A stretch of 64,000 nucleotides of DNA from Riemerella anatipestifer (lineage in GTDB: Bacteria; Bacteroidota; Bacteroidia; Flavobacteriales; Weeksellaceae): contig NZ_CP073239.1 in NCBI RefSeq assembly GCF_009670965.2, forward strand, positions 992,001 to 1,056,000, given 5' to 3'. The notes under the pieces are model-generated. The model was not told the DNA's origin, ran no database searches, and worked only from the letters and a program-made list of their open reading frames with translations. This document shows positions 42,423-52,202 of this stretch, piece by piece. The translations under genes were made by a program, and so were the position numbers. Numbering within the stretch: the stretch's first letter is position 1; every line of letters begins with the position of its first letter.

Positions 42423-43415
42423 ATGAAGAAAGTTTCCGTTATTGTTCCTGTTTATAATGTCGAACGCTTTTTAAAAAAGTGTTTGAATTCTTTGGTCAAC
42501 CAAACATTAGAGGATATTGAAATTATCGTGGTAAATGATGGAAGCAAAGATGGCTCTCAGTCTATTATTACTGAGTATGAAGATAAGTATCCTAATAAAA
42601 TAAAGGCATTCCAAAAGGAAAATGGTGGATTGAGCGATGCTAGAAATTTTGGTTTAGAACAGGCGAATGGTGAGTATATAGGCTTTGTAGATAGCGACGA
42701 TTTTGTGAGAGAAACAATGTTCGAAGAGATGTATCATCTTGCAACGAAACACCAAGCAGAAATGGTAATATGTAATCTACAAAAAGTGAATGAAGCTGGA
42801 GAGGTCACTCAGTTACTTACACAAGTACCTAATATGCCCGAAAAAATAGTTCTAGAAGAACATTTTTCCGTTTTCTCTGATATGAGCTACTTTGCTTGTA
42901 ATAAATTGTTTCATCGTAGTTTATTTCAGAATAAAAGATTTAAAAAAGGAGTTCATTTTGAGGATATACAACTTATTCCTCAATTATTGTTAGAGTGTAA
43001 AGTTATTGCCCAAACTCAAACCTATCATTATCAATATTTAGAACGAACGGATTCTATCACTAAAACCCATACAGAGAACGGTTTGGATATTTTAAGAGCG
43101 GTAGAAGATGTGGAAAATGCTTTTGAAAACTCACTCTATAAGCATAAAAAAGAAGAGCTAAAAGGATTTCAAATTTTAGAGGGTTTTTATACTTTTCTAG
43201 CCTATTTAGCATTTGTTAAAGATGAGCAGGTATATCATAAATTATCCGAAGAACTAAAAAGATTTCTGTTTAAGAAAAGGATTTTCAAGAAAGAAATACT
43301 TAGTTATCGTAGATTTGGAAAGAATTATCTCGTATCTTTGCCGGTCAAGAAACAGGTTTATTATCTGTTTTATTTGTTAGGGTTAGATAAAATTTTGAGA
43401 AGGCTAATTCACTAA
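42423..43415 (+). CDS. Glycosyltransferase family 2 (exopolysaccharide)
   Basis: The 330-residue GT-A enzyme has VSVIVPVYNVERFLKKCLNSLVNQ, IVVNDGSKDGS, ENGGLSDARNFGLEQANGEY and the metal site GFVDSDDFV. This is the classic EpsH/EpsJ-type start. The C-terminal part is basic and may contact the membrane. It is the first dedicated glycan gene in the cluster and probably adds a sugar to an undecaprenyl-linked repeat unit. The donor and linkage cannot be read. Confidence 0.9.
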   Translation: MKKVSVIVPVYNVERFLKKCLNSLVNQTLEDIEIIVVNDGSKDGSQSIITEYEDKYPNKIKAFQKENGGLSDARNFGLEQANGEYIGFVDSDDFVRETMFEEMYHLATKHQAEMVICNLQKVNEAGEVTQLLTQVPNMPEKIVLEEHFSVFSDMSYFACNKLFHRSLFQNKRFKKGVHFEDIQLIPQLLLECKVIAQTQTYHYQYLERTDSITKTHTENGLDILRAVEDVENAFENSLYKHKKEELKGFQILEGFYTFLAYLAFVKDEQVYHKLSEELKRFLFKKRIFKKEILSYRRFGKNYLVSLPVKKQVYYLFYLLGLDKILRRLIH

Positions 43416-43424
43416 TAATAAACA

Positions 43425-44552
43425 ATGAATATTGTTTTTTTACATCCTATATTTACCATTATAACTATAATTTTAATAGCTTATAGTTTTTTGGAGGTTT
43501 ATAATTATAAAAATTATAAATCAGTCTGGGTGGTAGTATTTGTGATGATTCTTTTAGTGGGTTTTAGGGCATGGGTAGGAGCAGATTATGGAGCTTATGT
43601 ACAGATGTATGAGTATTTTGGTCAGAGTACAGCATATTCAACAGTCTATAATAAAGCTCTTTTTTCAGGTAATGAGAGATTAGATGTAGAATGGCTTTAT
43701 GTTTTGGTAGGAAAATATGTTTATGATTTTGGAGTTCCGTTTTTTGTTTTTACATTCGTAATAGCTTTATTATCAATAGTTCCAAAATATTTCACATTTG
43801 AAAATGCAGTAGTTTATCCATCATTGAGCTTATTGCTTTATATGTTCCCTTCTTATTTTACAGCAGATGGAGGGCATATGCGACAGGCGGTATCGATGTC
43901 TATTCTTATTTTTTCTTTTTATTTCATTAAAAAACGAAATTTACCGTTGTTTTTATTGATGATTTATTTGGCAATGGGGTTTCATAAATCTGCTGCTATT
44001 TTTATTTTAGCTTATTGGATTGCTTTAATCCCAATGACTAAAACAAGAATTATTCTTGTTTTGGTGGTTAGTGCTATTTTATCTCCATTTCAAGTGTATC
44101 AATATTTTTCCTTGTTTGATACATTAGCGCCTGCTGAAGTTTATGAGGGGTTTTCTGCATATGAAACGATAGAAAATAGTGAAACAACGGGAAGAATAAG
44201 CTTTACGGATATGATTATTGTCTTCTATAGTTATTTTCTAGTAACTTATAATGAGGAGGCGTGCGAAAAAATTCCTTATTACGAATATATGAGAAATATA
44301 GCGTTGTTTGGAATGTGCTTGTACTTTATATTCAGAGGAAGTCCAATATTCTCTTCAAGATTAGCTATGATATATATGATTTTTATAGTAATGGCTTTGC
44401 CTAATATTATTGCTTCAGTAGAGGATGAAAAACATAAAAAATATTTACATTTAATAATTGTTTGTTTTGCTATTTTTTATTATTTTGTATACGGTAGTTT
44501 TCAGGCTACTAGAGCAAGATATACTTGGGATTATAGCAATTATTTGTGGTAG
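43425..44552 (+). CDS. EpsG-family polysaccharide polymerase (Wzy-like)
   Basis: The 375-residue polytopic protein has about ten membrane helices and the EpsG pattern: VGFRAWVGADYGAYVQMYEYF near residues 45-65 and GHMRQAVSMSILIFSFYFI near residue 150. EpsG/Wzy-type proteins polymerise lipid-linked repeat units on the periplasmic side. It follows the GT2 gene by 9 nt and precedes the initiating transferase, supporting a Wzy-dependent pathway. No Wzx flippase gene is seen in the window. Confidence 0.85.
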   Translation: MNIVFLHPIFTIITIILIAYSFLEVYNYKNYKSVWVVVFVMILLVGFRAWVGADYGAYVQMYEYFGQSTAYSTVYNKALFSGNERLDVEWLYVLVGKYVYDFGVPFFVFTFVIALLSIVPKYFTFENAVVYPSLSLLLYMFPSYFTADGGHMRQAVSMSILIFSFYFIKKRNLPLFLLMIYLAMGFHKSAAIFILAYWIALIPMTKTRIILVLVVSAILSPFQVYQYFSLFDTLAPAEVYEGFSAYETIENSETTGRISFTDMIIVFYSYFLVTYNEEACEKIPYYEYMRNIALFGMCLYFIFRGSPIFSSRLAMIYMIFIVMALPNIIASVEDEKHKKYLHLIIVCFAIFYYFVYGSFQATRARYTWDYSNYLW

Positions 44553-44568
44553 GTATTAAATTTGAAAT

Positions 44569-45672
44569 ATGGCATATCTAGATTATTTAATTATACAACT
44601 GGGGATACCTTTATTTTATATAAAGTTAGTAGGTTCTATTTTTGTGTCTTTGGTATTATGTTTTTTTTCTATTCCCATCATACTCAAAATTTCTAAAAGG
44701 AAAAATTTAATGGATGAGCCTGGGGTTAGGAGCTCTCATGTGCGAAAAATTCCTAATTTGGGAGGAATAGCTATATTTTATGCTATAGGAATAGCTACCC
44801 CAATGTTTGGATATGAACTGTTTGATTTGTATAAATTTTTATTTCCTACTCTGATAATTCTATTGTATGTTGGTGTAATGGATGATATTGTAATTATGCG
44901 AGCGTATAAAAAATTATTTATTCAGATATTCGTAGCTTCACTAATGGTAATAGGTTCTGATGTAAGGATAAGAAGTCTGTTTGGACTCTTTGGTATTTAT
45001 GAATTGCCTTATTTTGTAAGCATTCTGTTTACTATTGTTACCATTATAATCATTATAAATTCGTTCAACTTGATAGATGGAATAGATGGCTTGGCTGGAA
45101 CATATACTATTATTTGTTGCTTATTGTTTGGAGCTAGTTACTATAGGTTGGGAGAGTATAACTATCCCATGATTATTCTGTGTGCTTCGATAATAGGAGC
45201 TTTAATAGGCTTTTTATATTATAATTTATCAAGTAGTAGGAGTAAAAAGATATTCATGGGGGACACGGGCTCAATGATAGTGGGTTTTTTATTAGCATTT
45301 ACTGCAATATATTTTATAAATATTTTTACAGCAAGTGGTGGAAGAAGCTTATATCACTTACCAACGGCACCTGTCATTGCATTTGCAATACTAATTTTAC
45401 CAATGGTGGATACACTTAATGTAATTTTGATAAGGCTTTTCAATAAAAAATCGCCTATGGAAGCAGATAAAAATCACATCCATCATAAGCTTTTAGACCT
45501 CGGATTATCACATAAAAAATCAACTTTTTATATCCTATGTTACTATATGTTTACGATAATAGTAGTCTATTTTTTTAGACATATAAATATAAACCTACTT
45601 CTTGTCTTTGTTTTGATGCTAGGTTTTATAGGAGCATATATACCTAGGTTTATTCTAAAATTGAGAAATTAA
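44569..45672 (+). CDS. Undecaprenyl-phosphate sugar-1-phosphate transferase (WecA/MraY family)
   Basis: The 367-residue membrane enzyme has about ten helices and the superfamily motifs: LMDEPGVRSSHVRKIPNLGG, GVMDDIV, NSFNLIDGIDGLAG, FMGDTGSM and KNHIHHKLLDLGLSHKKS. It probably transfers HexNAc-1-phosphate from a UDP-sugar to undecaprenyl phosphate, starting the repeat unit. The HIHHKLLDLGLSHKK motif is typical of WecA/TagO-like rather than MraY enzymes. Confidence 0.93.
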   Translation: MAYLDYLIIQLGIPLFYIKLVGSIFVSLVLCFFSIPIILKISKRKNLMDEPGVRSSHVRKIPNLGGIAIFYAIGIATPMFGYELFDLYKFLFPTLIILLYVGVMDDIVIMRAYKKLFIQIFVASLMVIGSDVRIRSLFGLFGIYELPYFVSILFTIVTIIIIINSFNLIDGIDGLAGTYTIICCLLFGASYYRLGEYNYPMIILCASIIGALIGFLYYNLSSSRSKKIFMGDTGSMIVGFLLAFTAIYFINIFTASGGRSLYHLPTAPVIAFAILILPMVDTLNVILIRLFNKKSPMEADKNHIHHKLLDLGLSHKKSTFYILCYYMFTIIVVYFFRHININLLLVFVLMLGFIGAYIPRFILKLRN

Positions 45673-45700
45673 AACTTACTTTTGTATAAATATCTTTTCT

Positions 45701-46582
45701 ATGAAAAATATAAAACTATATCTATTATTGTCAATTATATCTCTGTTTTTAGTATCCTGTCTAACGACTAAGGAAGTGAGATACCAGCAACCTAATGAAC
45801 ATCTTGTACTTAATGAAGAGGGGTTGATACCGTATAGTAATGAAGTTTATCGAATAACTAAAGCAGATATTCTTAATCTTAATATAGTAACCACTCCTAA
45901 AGGAGATGCGGCTCAGTTTTACTCCCGTTTTAACACTTCTGGTGGTGAAAATGGAGCAGGAGGAAATATAGGAGGTGCAGGAGCTGTCTCTGGAGGAGGA
46001 GCTGGTATTGCTGGAGGAAGAATGAGTGGCAATAGTAATTTTTATTTTAATGGATTAAAGATAAACTCTAGAGGAAACATAGATATAATGGGGATAGGAG
46101 AAATAAAAGCCGTAGGTAGGACTATTGAAGATATAGAGGCAGAAATACAAACTCGTGTTAACGAAAATTTTGTTGAAGGTAAATCTCAAGTAAGACTTAA
46201 TACAGATGGGATTACTTATTACATATTGAGTGATATAGAGGAGATGGGAGCTCTTACTGGAGAGAAAAAATCTTACACCTCAATGTTAAGTATAACAGAA
46301 GCTTTAGCTCAAAATGGTGGGCTTAATAGAACCATAGATAAAAAACATGTTGTTTTACAAAGAAAATATCCAGAAGGTATTAAAAGAGTTACACTAGATT
46401 TAACGAGAGATGATATTATGAACTCTCCATATTATTGGATTCAAAATGGAGATATGGTTTATCTCAATACTCGTTCTAAAAGTTTATATGGGTTTGGTAA
46501 AGAGCCTTTGCAAACTTTAACTACAGGCGTTTCTCTTATAACTACAGCACTTTCTGTGTATTTATTAATTTCAAGATTTTAG
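45701..46582 (+). CDS. Polysaccharide export lipoprotein (Wza-like)
   Basis: The 293-residue outer-membrane protein has a lipoprotein signal (LLLSIISLFLVSCLTTK). A polysaccharide-export domain follows (YRITKADILNLNIVTTP, INSRGNIDIMGIGEIKAVGRTIEDIEAEI), then an SLBB-like region and a C-terminal hydrophobic helix (LITTALSVYLLISRF). A Gly-rich insertion (about residues 85-115, GGENGAGGNIGGAGAVSGGG) interrupts the export domain between two strands. It would form the translocon for exopolysaccharide. It is followed after 2 nt by the kinase gene. Confidence 0.9.
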   Translation: MKNIKLYLLLSIISLFLVSCLTTKEVRYQQPNEHLVLNEEGLIPYSNEVYRITKADILNLNIVTTPKGDAAQFYSRFNTSGGENGAGGNIGGAGAVSGGGAGIAGGRMSGNSNFYFNGLKINSRGNIDIMGIGEIKAVGRTIEDIEAEIQTRVNENFVEGKSQVRLNTDGITYYILSDIEEMGALTGEKKSYTSMLSITEALAQNGGLNRTIDKKHVVLQRKYPEGIKRVTLDLTRDDIMNSPYYWIQNGDMVYLNTRSKSLYGFGKEPLQTLTTGVSLITTALSVYLLISRF

Positions 46583-46584
46583 AT

Positions 46585-49062
46585 ATGATACCAGAAAAAG
46601 TAGGACAAAAAACACCTAGTACACAACCTGAAAAGTCTAAAGTTGGAACATTTGACTTCTTTAATCTTGAATTTTTTATAAAGAAGGTGCTAAAAAATTG
46701 GTATTGGTTTTTGTTATTAGGTATATTAGGTTATGCTATTAGTTATATCTATAAAAAATACTATATACAATACACTTATGAGTCTAGTATATCTTTGAGT
46801 GTTTCTAATAATACAGCAAGTTATTTGGCGCCTAGTAATCAGTCTATTAACTTTATATGGGGGCAAGGAGGAAATCAAGACGGATTGTATGTGAAAAAAT
46901 TACTTTTATCAAGAACACATAACGAATTTATTACTAGAAAACTTGAGTTATACATTGATTATAGCACTTCAGGTAAGCTAAAAAGCACATTTTTAGATAA
47001 GAATGAATCTCCCTTCTTTTTAGAAATAGATAAAGAGCACTTTCAGGCGATAAATATTCCAATCACATTTATTCCTAAAGGTAATTCTTATACAGTTAAT
47101 TTGCCAGAGGATTTACCTAACTACTTATATAGTTATAAAACTGAAGACTTTCATCCTTTAAAAGAAACATATAAAAAAGAGGTTCAAAAAAATATAAAAT
47201 TAAACGAGTGGTATGAGTCTCCTTATTTTAGGTTTAGATTGATAAAAAATCCGGTACAACCTAGTATTGATTATAATAACATAACAGTTGTTTTAAGTAG
47301 CATAGATCAAAAAGTAAGGGAAAATATAGGCAGTATCAATATAGAGTTTGATAAGGAGCTTCCTTCTATAATGTCTGTGTCGAAGAGAGGAGCCAACTTA
47401 AACACTACAGTTAACTTTTTAAATAACTCTATTAAAGAGCTTATAGAAAAAAGAAAGCAGGATAAGAGTTTAGTAGACAAAAATACAGTTGCATTTATAA
47501 AGAGAAATTTAGATAGTGTAAAAATAAAGTTAGACTCTTCTGCACAAAGCCTTAATGGAGTTAGGATTGGAGAAAATATCGTTGATGTTGAAGGAGGTGT
47601 AAGCTCCATAATGGAAAAAATAAAGGAGGTTGAAAAGAGAAAGGCAGAGCTACTTACCCGAATTTCAGCACTTAATAGTATCCGAAACTCTATGAATAAA
47701 AATTTAGATGAGGTGATCAATATCAATGCTGCTGGAATAGAAGATGGTAATTTTATGGGTTCTGTTAGTGAGCTAAAAGCTCTTATACAAAAAAGGGAGG
47801 AGATGAGGACTATTTATACGCCAAACTCTGAACCTATGAAAGAAATTAATCGTCTTATTAAAGAGGCGAGAGGCAAGTCGTCTGGAGTTGTGGGGAACTA
47901 TTACAGTATGTATTTGAGTGATATCGAAAAATTAGATGCAGAACTCTTACAATACGAGAGAGAGATAAGAAGGTTTCCTCTTAAGGAACAGAAGCTAATT
48001 GATGCAGAGAGAGGCTACTCAATTAACGAAACTACATATAATGCATTACTGTCGGAACAGGCAAAAGCAGAGATGCGTCTTGCTGTAGGACAGTCTGATA
48101 TAACGGTCTTAGATTGGGCTAAAAATCTTGGGCAGGGTCCAGTAGGACCTAATACCTCTATGTTTGGAGTAGCACTTATTGGAGGATTGTTATCTATTCC
48201 ATTTATAATATTACTTATTAGTTCTCTTTTAGATAATAAGATAAGAAGTGTTAAGGAAGTGGTAAAAGCAACCAAAATACCTTTATTAGGGGTTATTGGT
48301 AAAAATACTAATGAGAATAATCTTACAGTGATAGAGCAATCTAAATCTTCTGTTGCAGAGTCATTTAGAGGAGTTAGGTCTAATTTGAGGTTTTTGTATG
48401 ACGACGGAGTAGAAGGTGGAAAAGTGATATTGGTAACTTCTTCTATTAGTGGAGAGGGCAAAACATATACCTCAATAAATATAGCCTCTGTTTTAGCTTT
48501 AAGCGGTAAGAAAACCATATTATTAGGAATGGATTTGAGGAAACCTAAGATTTTTGGGGATTTTGAAATCAATAATAAGTGCGGAATTTCTAATTTCCTG
48601 ACAGGGGAGATACCAGTGGAGCAAATTATAAATAAAACTAAGATATCTACATTAGATGTAGCGACCTCTGGACCAATTCCACCTAACCCTTCAGAGCTAT
48701 TGATGAGTGACAGAAATACACAGTTTATAGAAGAGCTTAGAAAATCCTATGATTTTATTATTATAGATTCTCCTCCAGTAGGTCTAGTGGCAGATTCTTT
48801 TGAATTGATGAAATATACAGATGCTAATATTTATGTTGTACGCCATGAATATACGGAGAAGTTTATGCTTAAAATGATTATAGAAAAATATCATAATCAA
48901 GAGGTTAAACATTTGGGGTTGGTGTATAATGACTACCCTTCTAACCAAGGGTATGGCTATGGGTACGGCTATGGTTATTTTGATGAGGATAAAAACTATC
49001 AAGAACCTATACTTGTAAGGTGGAGAAATAAATTAAAATCAATTTTTAATAAGAAAGGTTAA
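46585..49062 (+). CDS. Polysaccharide co-polymerase / tyrosine autokinase (Wzc-like)
   Basis: The 825-residue inner-membrane protein has a Wzz-like domain with two membrane helices (about 38-55 and 525-545) and a long coiled-coil periplasmic part (about 290-500). The cytoplasmic BY-kinase domain has Walker A SGEGKT near residue 622, Walker A' LLGMDLRKP and Walker B FIIIDSPPVG. The C-terminus ends NQGYGYGYGYGYFDEDKNYQ, a tyrosine cluster that is the likely autophosphorylation site. It regulates chain length and export with the Wza-like protein. It ends the cluster at a terminator. Confidence 0.92.
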   Translation: MIPEKVGQKTPSTQPEKSKVGTFDFFNLEFFIKKVLKNWYWFLLLGILGYAISYIYKKYYIQYTYESSISLSVSNNTASYLAPSNQSINFIWGQGGNQDGLYVKKLLLSRTHNEFITRKLELYIDYSTSGKLKSTFLDKNESPFFLEIDKEHFQAINIPITFIPKGNSYTVNLPEDLPNYLYSYKTEDFHPLKETYKKEVQKNIKLNEWYESPYFRFRLIKNPVQPSIDYNNITVVLSSIDQKVRENIGSINIEFDKELPSIMSVSKRGANLNTTVNFLNNSIKELIEKRKQDKSLVDKNTVAFIKRNLDSVKIKLDSSAQSLNGVRIGENIVDVEGGVSSIMEKIKEVEKRKAELLTRISALNSIRNSMNKNLDEVININAAGIEDGNFMGSVSELKALIQKREEMRTIYTPNSEPMKEINRLIKEARGKSSGVVGNYYSMYLSDIEKLDAELLQYEREIRRFPLKEQKLIDAERGYSINETTYNALLSEQAKAEMRLAVGQSDITVLDWAKNLGQGPVGPNTSMFGVALIGGLLSIPFIILLISSLLDNKIRSVKEVVKATKIPLLGVIGKNTNENNLTVIEQSKSSVAESFRGVRSNLRFLYDDGVEGGKVILVTSSISGEGKTYTSINIASVLALSGKKTILLGMDLRKPKIFGDFEINNKCGISNFLTGEIPVEQIINKTKISTLDVATSGPIPPNPSELLMSDRNTQFIEELRKSYDFIIIDSPPVGLVADSFELMKYTDANIYVVRHEYTEKFMLKMIIEKYHNQEVKHLGLVYNDYPSNQGYGYGYGYGYFDEDKNYQEPILVRWRNKLKSIFNKKG

Positions 49063-49067
49063 TATTG

Positions 49068-49103
49068 AAAAGGCTACTTCTAATTTTGGGAGTAGCCTTT
49101 TTT
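49068..49103 (+). terminator. Terminator of the exopolysaccharide cluster
   Basis: AAAAGGCTACT and AGTAGCCTTTT pair across a 12-nt loop and are followed by T residues. Confidence 0.87.
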
Positions 49104-49120
49104 AACCCATAATGTTTTGT

Positions 49121-49129
49121 TATTTTTGC
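49121..49129 (+). promoter_or_regulatory. -7 element of mutS
   Basis: TATTTTTGC matches TAnnTTTGC, 19 nt upstream of the mutS ATG. No TTG lies at the usual upstream distance. Confidence 0.55.
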
Positions 49130-49148
49130 TGTTCAAATTGGGATAGAT

Positions 49149-51740
49149 ATGGCAAAAACAAAGAAAGAAACTCCTCTAATGCAACAATACAATAGTATTA
49201 AAGCTAAATACTCTGATGCGATATTACTTTTCAGAGTAGGAGATTTCTATGAAACCTTTGGAGCAGATGCCATTAAAACATCTCAAATTTTGGGTATTGT
49301 TCTTACTAAAAGAAACAATGGTGGAGATGGTCAGAGTATAGAACTAGCGGGGTTTCCACATCATTCTTTAGACTCCTATCTTCCGAAATTGGTAAGGGCG
49401 GGTCTTAGAGTAGCGATATGCGACCAATTAGAAGATCCTAAATCGGTAAAAGGTATTGTTAAAAGAGGTGTTACGGAATTGGTAACTCCAGGAGTTACAT
49501 TTAATGACCAAGTTCTTAACTCCAAGAAAAATAATTTTTTACTTGCCCTTCATAAAGAGAAAGAAAAATATGGTGTGGCTTTAGTAGATATTTCCACTGG
49601 AGAATTTTTGTTAGGAGAGGACAATTTAGAAAAGTTACTGCACATCATCAATACTTTTGAACCTAGCGAAATTATTTACCAAAGGACTCAAGAAATTCCT
49701 AGTCAAATTAAAAATAAAAGCGTTTTTAAAATGGAAGACTGGGCATTTCAGTATCACTTTGCCTATGAAAAGCTCACGCAACACTTTAAAACTAATTCTC
49801 TTAAAGGTTTCGGAGTTGAAGACTATAAACTAGGTATTACGGCAGCTGGAGCTATTTTTGCCTATTTGGTAGAGGATACGCATCATAATTTGCTCAATCA
49901 TATTACTCAGATAAAACTTATTCCACAGGAAGATTATTTAATGATGGATCAGTTTACGCTGAGAAATTTGGAAGTGGTATTTCCTACACATCAAAACGGG
50001 AAAAGTCTTTTGGATATTATAGACAGAACAGCCACTCCAATGGGAGGAAGGCTTTTGAGGAGAAGATTGATATTGCCACTTAAATCTGTAAATGAAATTA
50101 ACAGAAGACTCTCTTTAGTTGAATTTTTGAATAACGAGGAGCGGCTAAGACTAGATGTTGCAACAAGGCTTAAAGGTATTTCGGACTTAGACCGATTGAT
50201 GGGTAAGCTAGCGGCAGAGAAAATATCACCTAAAGAACTAGGCTATCTTAGACAAAGTTTAGTTTATATTTCCGAGATAAAATCGTTGTTGCATCAATAT
50301 CCTGATGTTTTGGCGTGGCTTAATCCACTTAATCATTTGGAGGAAGTTATCAATACTTTAGAGAGTAACCTAAATGAGGAACTACCTGTAAACTTAGCCA
50401 AAGGCAATGTGATTAAGTTGGGTGTTTCTGACGAGCTAGACCGTTTGAGAGGTTTGCAGAACTCTGGTAAAGATTACCTAGACGAGATGTGCCAAAGGGA
50501 AATAGAAAGAACGGGCATTGCTAGTCTGAAAATCAATTTTAATAATGTTTTTGGCTATTATATAGAAGTTAGAAACACGCATAAAGACAAAGTTCCTGAA
50601 GAATGGATTAGAAAACAAACGCTAGTCAATGCCGAGAGGTACATTACAACAGAACTGAAGGAATACGAAGACCAAATTTTAGGAGCAGAAGAGCGTATAA
50701 GTGTTTTAGAGCAGGAACTTTATAGAAAGGTATGTCAAGAGGTACTTGTTTATATAGACCAAATTCAGGAAAACGCACAGCTTATCGCACAGCTAGATGT
50801 GGCGGTTGGGCTATCAGAGTTGTCTGTGGAAAAAGGCTACATTAAACCAATCCTTAACGATGGTTTTAGTATAGAACTCAAAGAAGCAAGACACCCTATT
50901 ATAGAAAATGCTCTGCCGTTAGGCGAAAAATACATTCCTAACGATTTGTTTTTAGACCGAGAGGAGCAGCAGATTATTATGGTAACTGGTCCCAATATGG
51001 CGGGTAAATCGGCGATATTGAGGCAAACGGCGGTTATTTGTCTTTTGGCACAAATCGGGAGTTTTGTCCCAGCTAAATATGCTTCTATTGGCATTTTAGA
51101 TAAGATATTTACAAGGGTGGGAGCAACGGACAATCTCTCTGCGGGAGAATCAACCTTTATGGTGGAAATGAACGAAGCCGCTAATATCCTCAATAATATT
51201 TCCGACCGAAGTTTAATTCTTTTAGATGAAATAGGGCGAGGTACTTCCACTTATGATGGCGTTTCTATTGCTTGGGCTATTGCGGAATATTTGCATCAGC
51301 ACCCAACCAAACCTAAGACTTTATTCGCCACCCACTACCACGAGTTGAATGAAATGACCAATAATTTTGAAAGGATTAAAAACTTTCATATTTCAATTAA
51401 AGAGCATAAGGGGAACATTATTTTCCTAAGGAAGTTGGTGTCTGGTGGTAGCGAACATAGCTTTGGTATCCATGTGGCAAAATTGGCAGGAATGCCTGCT
51501 ACGGTAGTTAATAGAGCTAACGAAATTCTGAAAACTTTGGAAAACAATCGTTCACAGAATGATACAAAAGAATCTATTAAAAGGGTAACGGAAGAAAATT
51601 TGCAACTCTCGTTCTTCCAATTAGACGACCCAGTTTTAGAAAATATCAGAGAGGAACTTACTAGGATAGACATCAATACACTCACGCCTATAGAAGCAAT
51701 GATGAAGCTCAATGCAATCAAAAATATGATAGGCAAATAA
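49149..51740 (+). CDS. mutS: DNA mismatch repair protein MutS
   Basis: The 863-residue ATPase recognises mismatches. The N-terminus has LLFRVGDFYETFGADA, including the mismatch-contacting Phe-x-Glu motif. The Walker A GPNMAGKS is near residues 614-621, followed by the signature GATDNLSAGESTFMVEM, the Walker B LILLDEIGRGTSTYDG and TLFATHYHEL. A C-terminal dimerisation region is present. This is a canonical MutS1 of full length. Two small downstream genes follow within 10-80 nt. Confidence 0.97.
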   Translation: MAKTKKETPLMQQYNSIKAKYSDAILLFRVGDFYETFGADAIKTSQILGIVLTKRNNGGDGQSIELAGFPHHSLDSYLPKLVRAGLRVAICDQLEDPKSVKGIVKRGVTELVTPGVTFNDQVLNSKKNNFLLALHKEKEKYGVALVDISTGEFLLGEDNLEKLLHIINTFEPSEIIYQRTQEIPSQIKNKSVFKMEDWAFQYHFAYEKLTQHFKTNSLKGFGVEDYKLGITAAGAIFAYLVEDTHHNLLNHITQIKLIPQEDYLMMDQFTLRNLEVVFPTHQNGKSLLDIIDRTATPMGGRLLRRRLILPLKSVNEINRRLSLVEFLNNEERLRLDVATRLKGISDLDRLMGKLAAEKISPKELGYLRQSLVYISEIKSLLHQYPDVLAWLNPLNHLEEVINTLESNLNEELPVNLAKGNVIKLGVSDELDRLRGLQNSGKDYLDEMCQREIERTGIASLKINFNNVFGYYIEVRNTHKDKVPEEWIRKQTLVNAERYITTELKEYEDQILGAEERISVLEQELYRKVCQEVLVYIDQIQENAQLIAQLDVAVGLSELSVEKGYIKPILNDGFSIELKEARHPIIENALPLGEKYIPNDLFLDREEQQIIMVTGPNMAGKSAILRQTAVICLLAQIGSFVPAKYASIGILDKIFTRVGATDNLSAGESTFMVEMNEAANILNNISDRSLILLDEIGRGTSTYDGVSIAWAIAEYLHQHPTKPKTLFATHYHELNEMTNNFERIKNFHISIKEHKGNIIFLRKLVSGGSEHSFGIHVAKLAGMPATVVNRANEILKTLENNRSQNDTKESIKRVTEENLQLSFFQLDDPVLENIREELTRIDINTLTPIEAMMKLNAIKNMIGK

Positions 51741-51746
51741 TATAAA

Positions 51747-52124
51747 ATGAGACCAAGGTTTAGTCTTTTCTGGTTTGCTATTACCCTATTGTTATTTTTA
51801 ACAGAGGTAATAATTGCGGTTTGGCTTAAATCCTGTTATTTTATTAGAGCATATCTAGGAGATGTACTAGTGGTAATTCTTATTTATACCTTTGTCTTAA
51901 CTTTCTTTAAAATCAAAGAAAAAGCTCAACTGATTGTAGGGATATTTCTATTTTCTGTTTTAGTAGAGGTATTACAATATTTTAGCATTGCAGAGAAGCT
52001 AGGGTTTAGAGAAGATAGTGTAGGGCATATTGTTATTGGGAACTCTTTCTCTTGGTTAGACATATTGTGTTATGCGGTGGGGTGTGCTTTTATTTTTGTA
52101 TTTGTTAAAATGAAGGATAAATAA
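51747..52124 (+). CDS. DUF2809 membrane protein
   Basis: The 125-residue protein has four hydrophobic helices and the DUF2809 features FIRAYLGDVLVVILIYTFV, LVEVLQYFSIAEKLG and SFSWLDILCYAVGC. The family is small, integral-membrane and uncharacterised. It starts 7 nt after mutS, probably in the same transcript. Confidence 0.85.
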   Translation: MRPRFSLFWFAITLLLFLTEVIIAVWLKSCYFIRAYLGDVLVVILIYTFVLTFFKIKEKAQLIVGIFLFSVLVEVLQYFSIAEKLGFREDSVGHIVIGNSFSWLDILCYAVGCAFIFVFVKMKDK

Positions 52125-52174
52125 CAGAACTTGCGATTTCCCCACAAACCACTTTTTCCTAATTAAAAAAGACT

Positions 52175-52183
52175 TAACTTTGC
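52175..52183 (+). promoter_or_regulatory. -7 element before the polyprenol mannose synthase homologue
   Basis: TAACTTTGC matches TAnnTTTGC, 20 nt upstream of the next start codon. The upstream TTG is not clear. Confidence 0.5.
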
Positions 52184-52202
52184 GGATTATTAGTTTTTTT
52201 GA

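Noticed and set aside
47307..47726. 139-codon minus-strand open frame opposite the coiled-coil region of the Wzc-like gene
   Set aside because: Its Leu/Phe/Ser-rich composition is the expected reverse of a Lys/Glu-rich coiled coil.
48015..48572. 185-codon minus-strand open frame opposite the Wzc-like gene
   Set aside because: The plus-strand kinase has clear Walker motifs; the antisense frame has no domain or ribosome-binding context.
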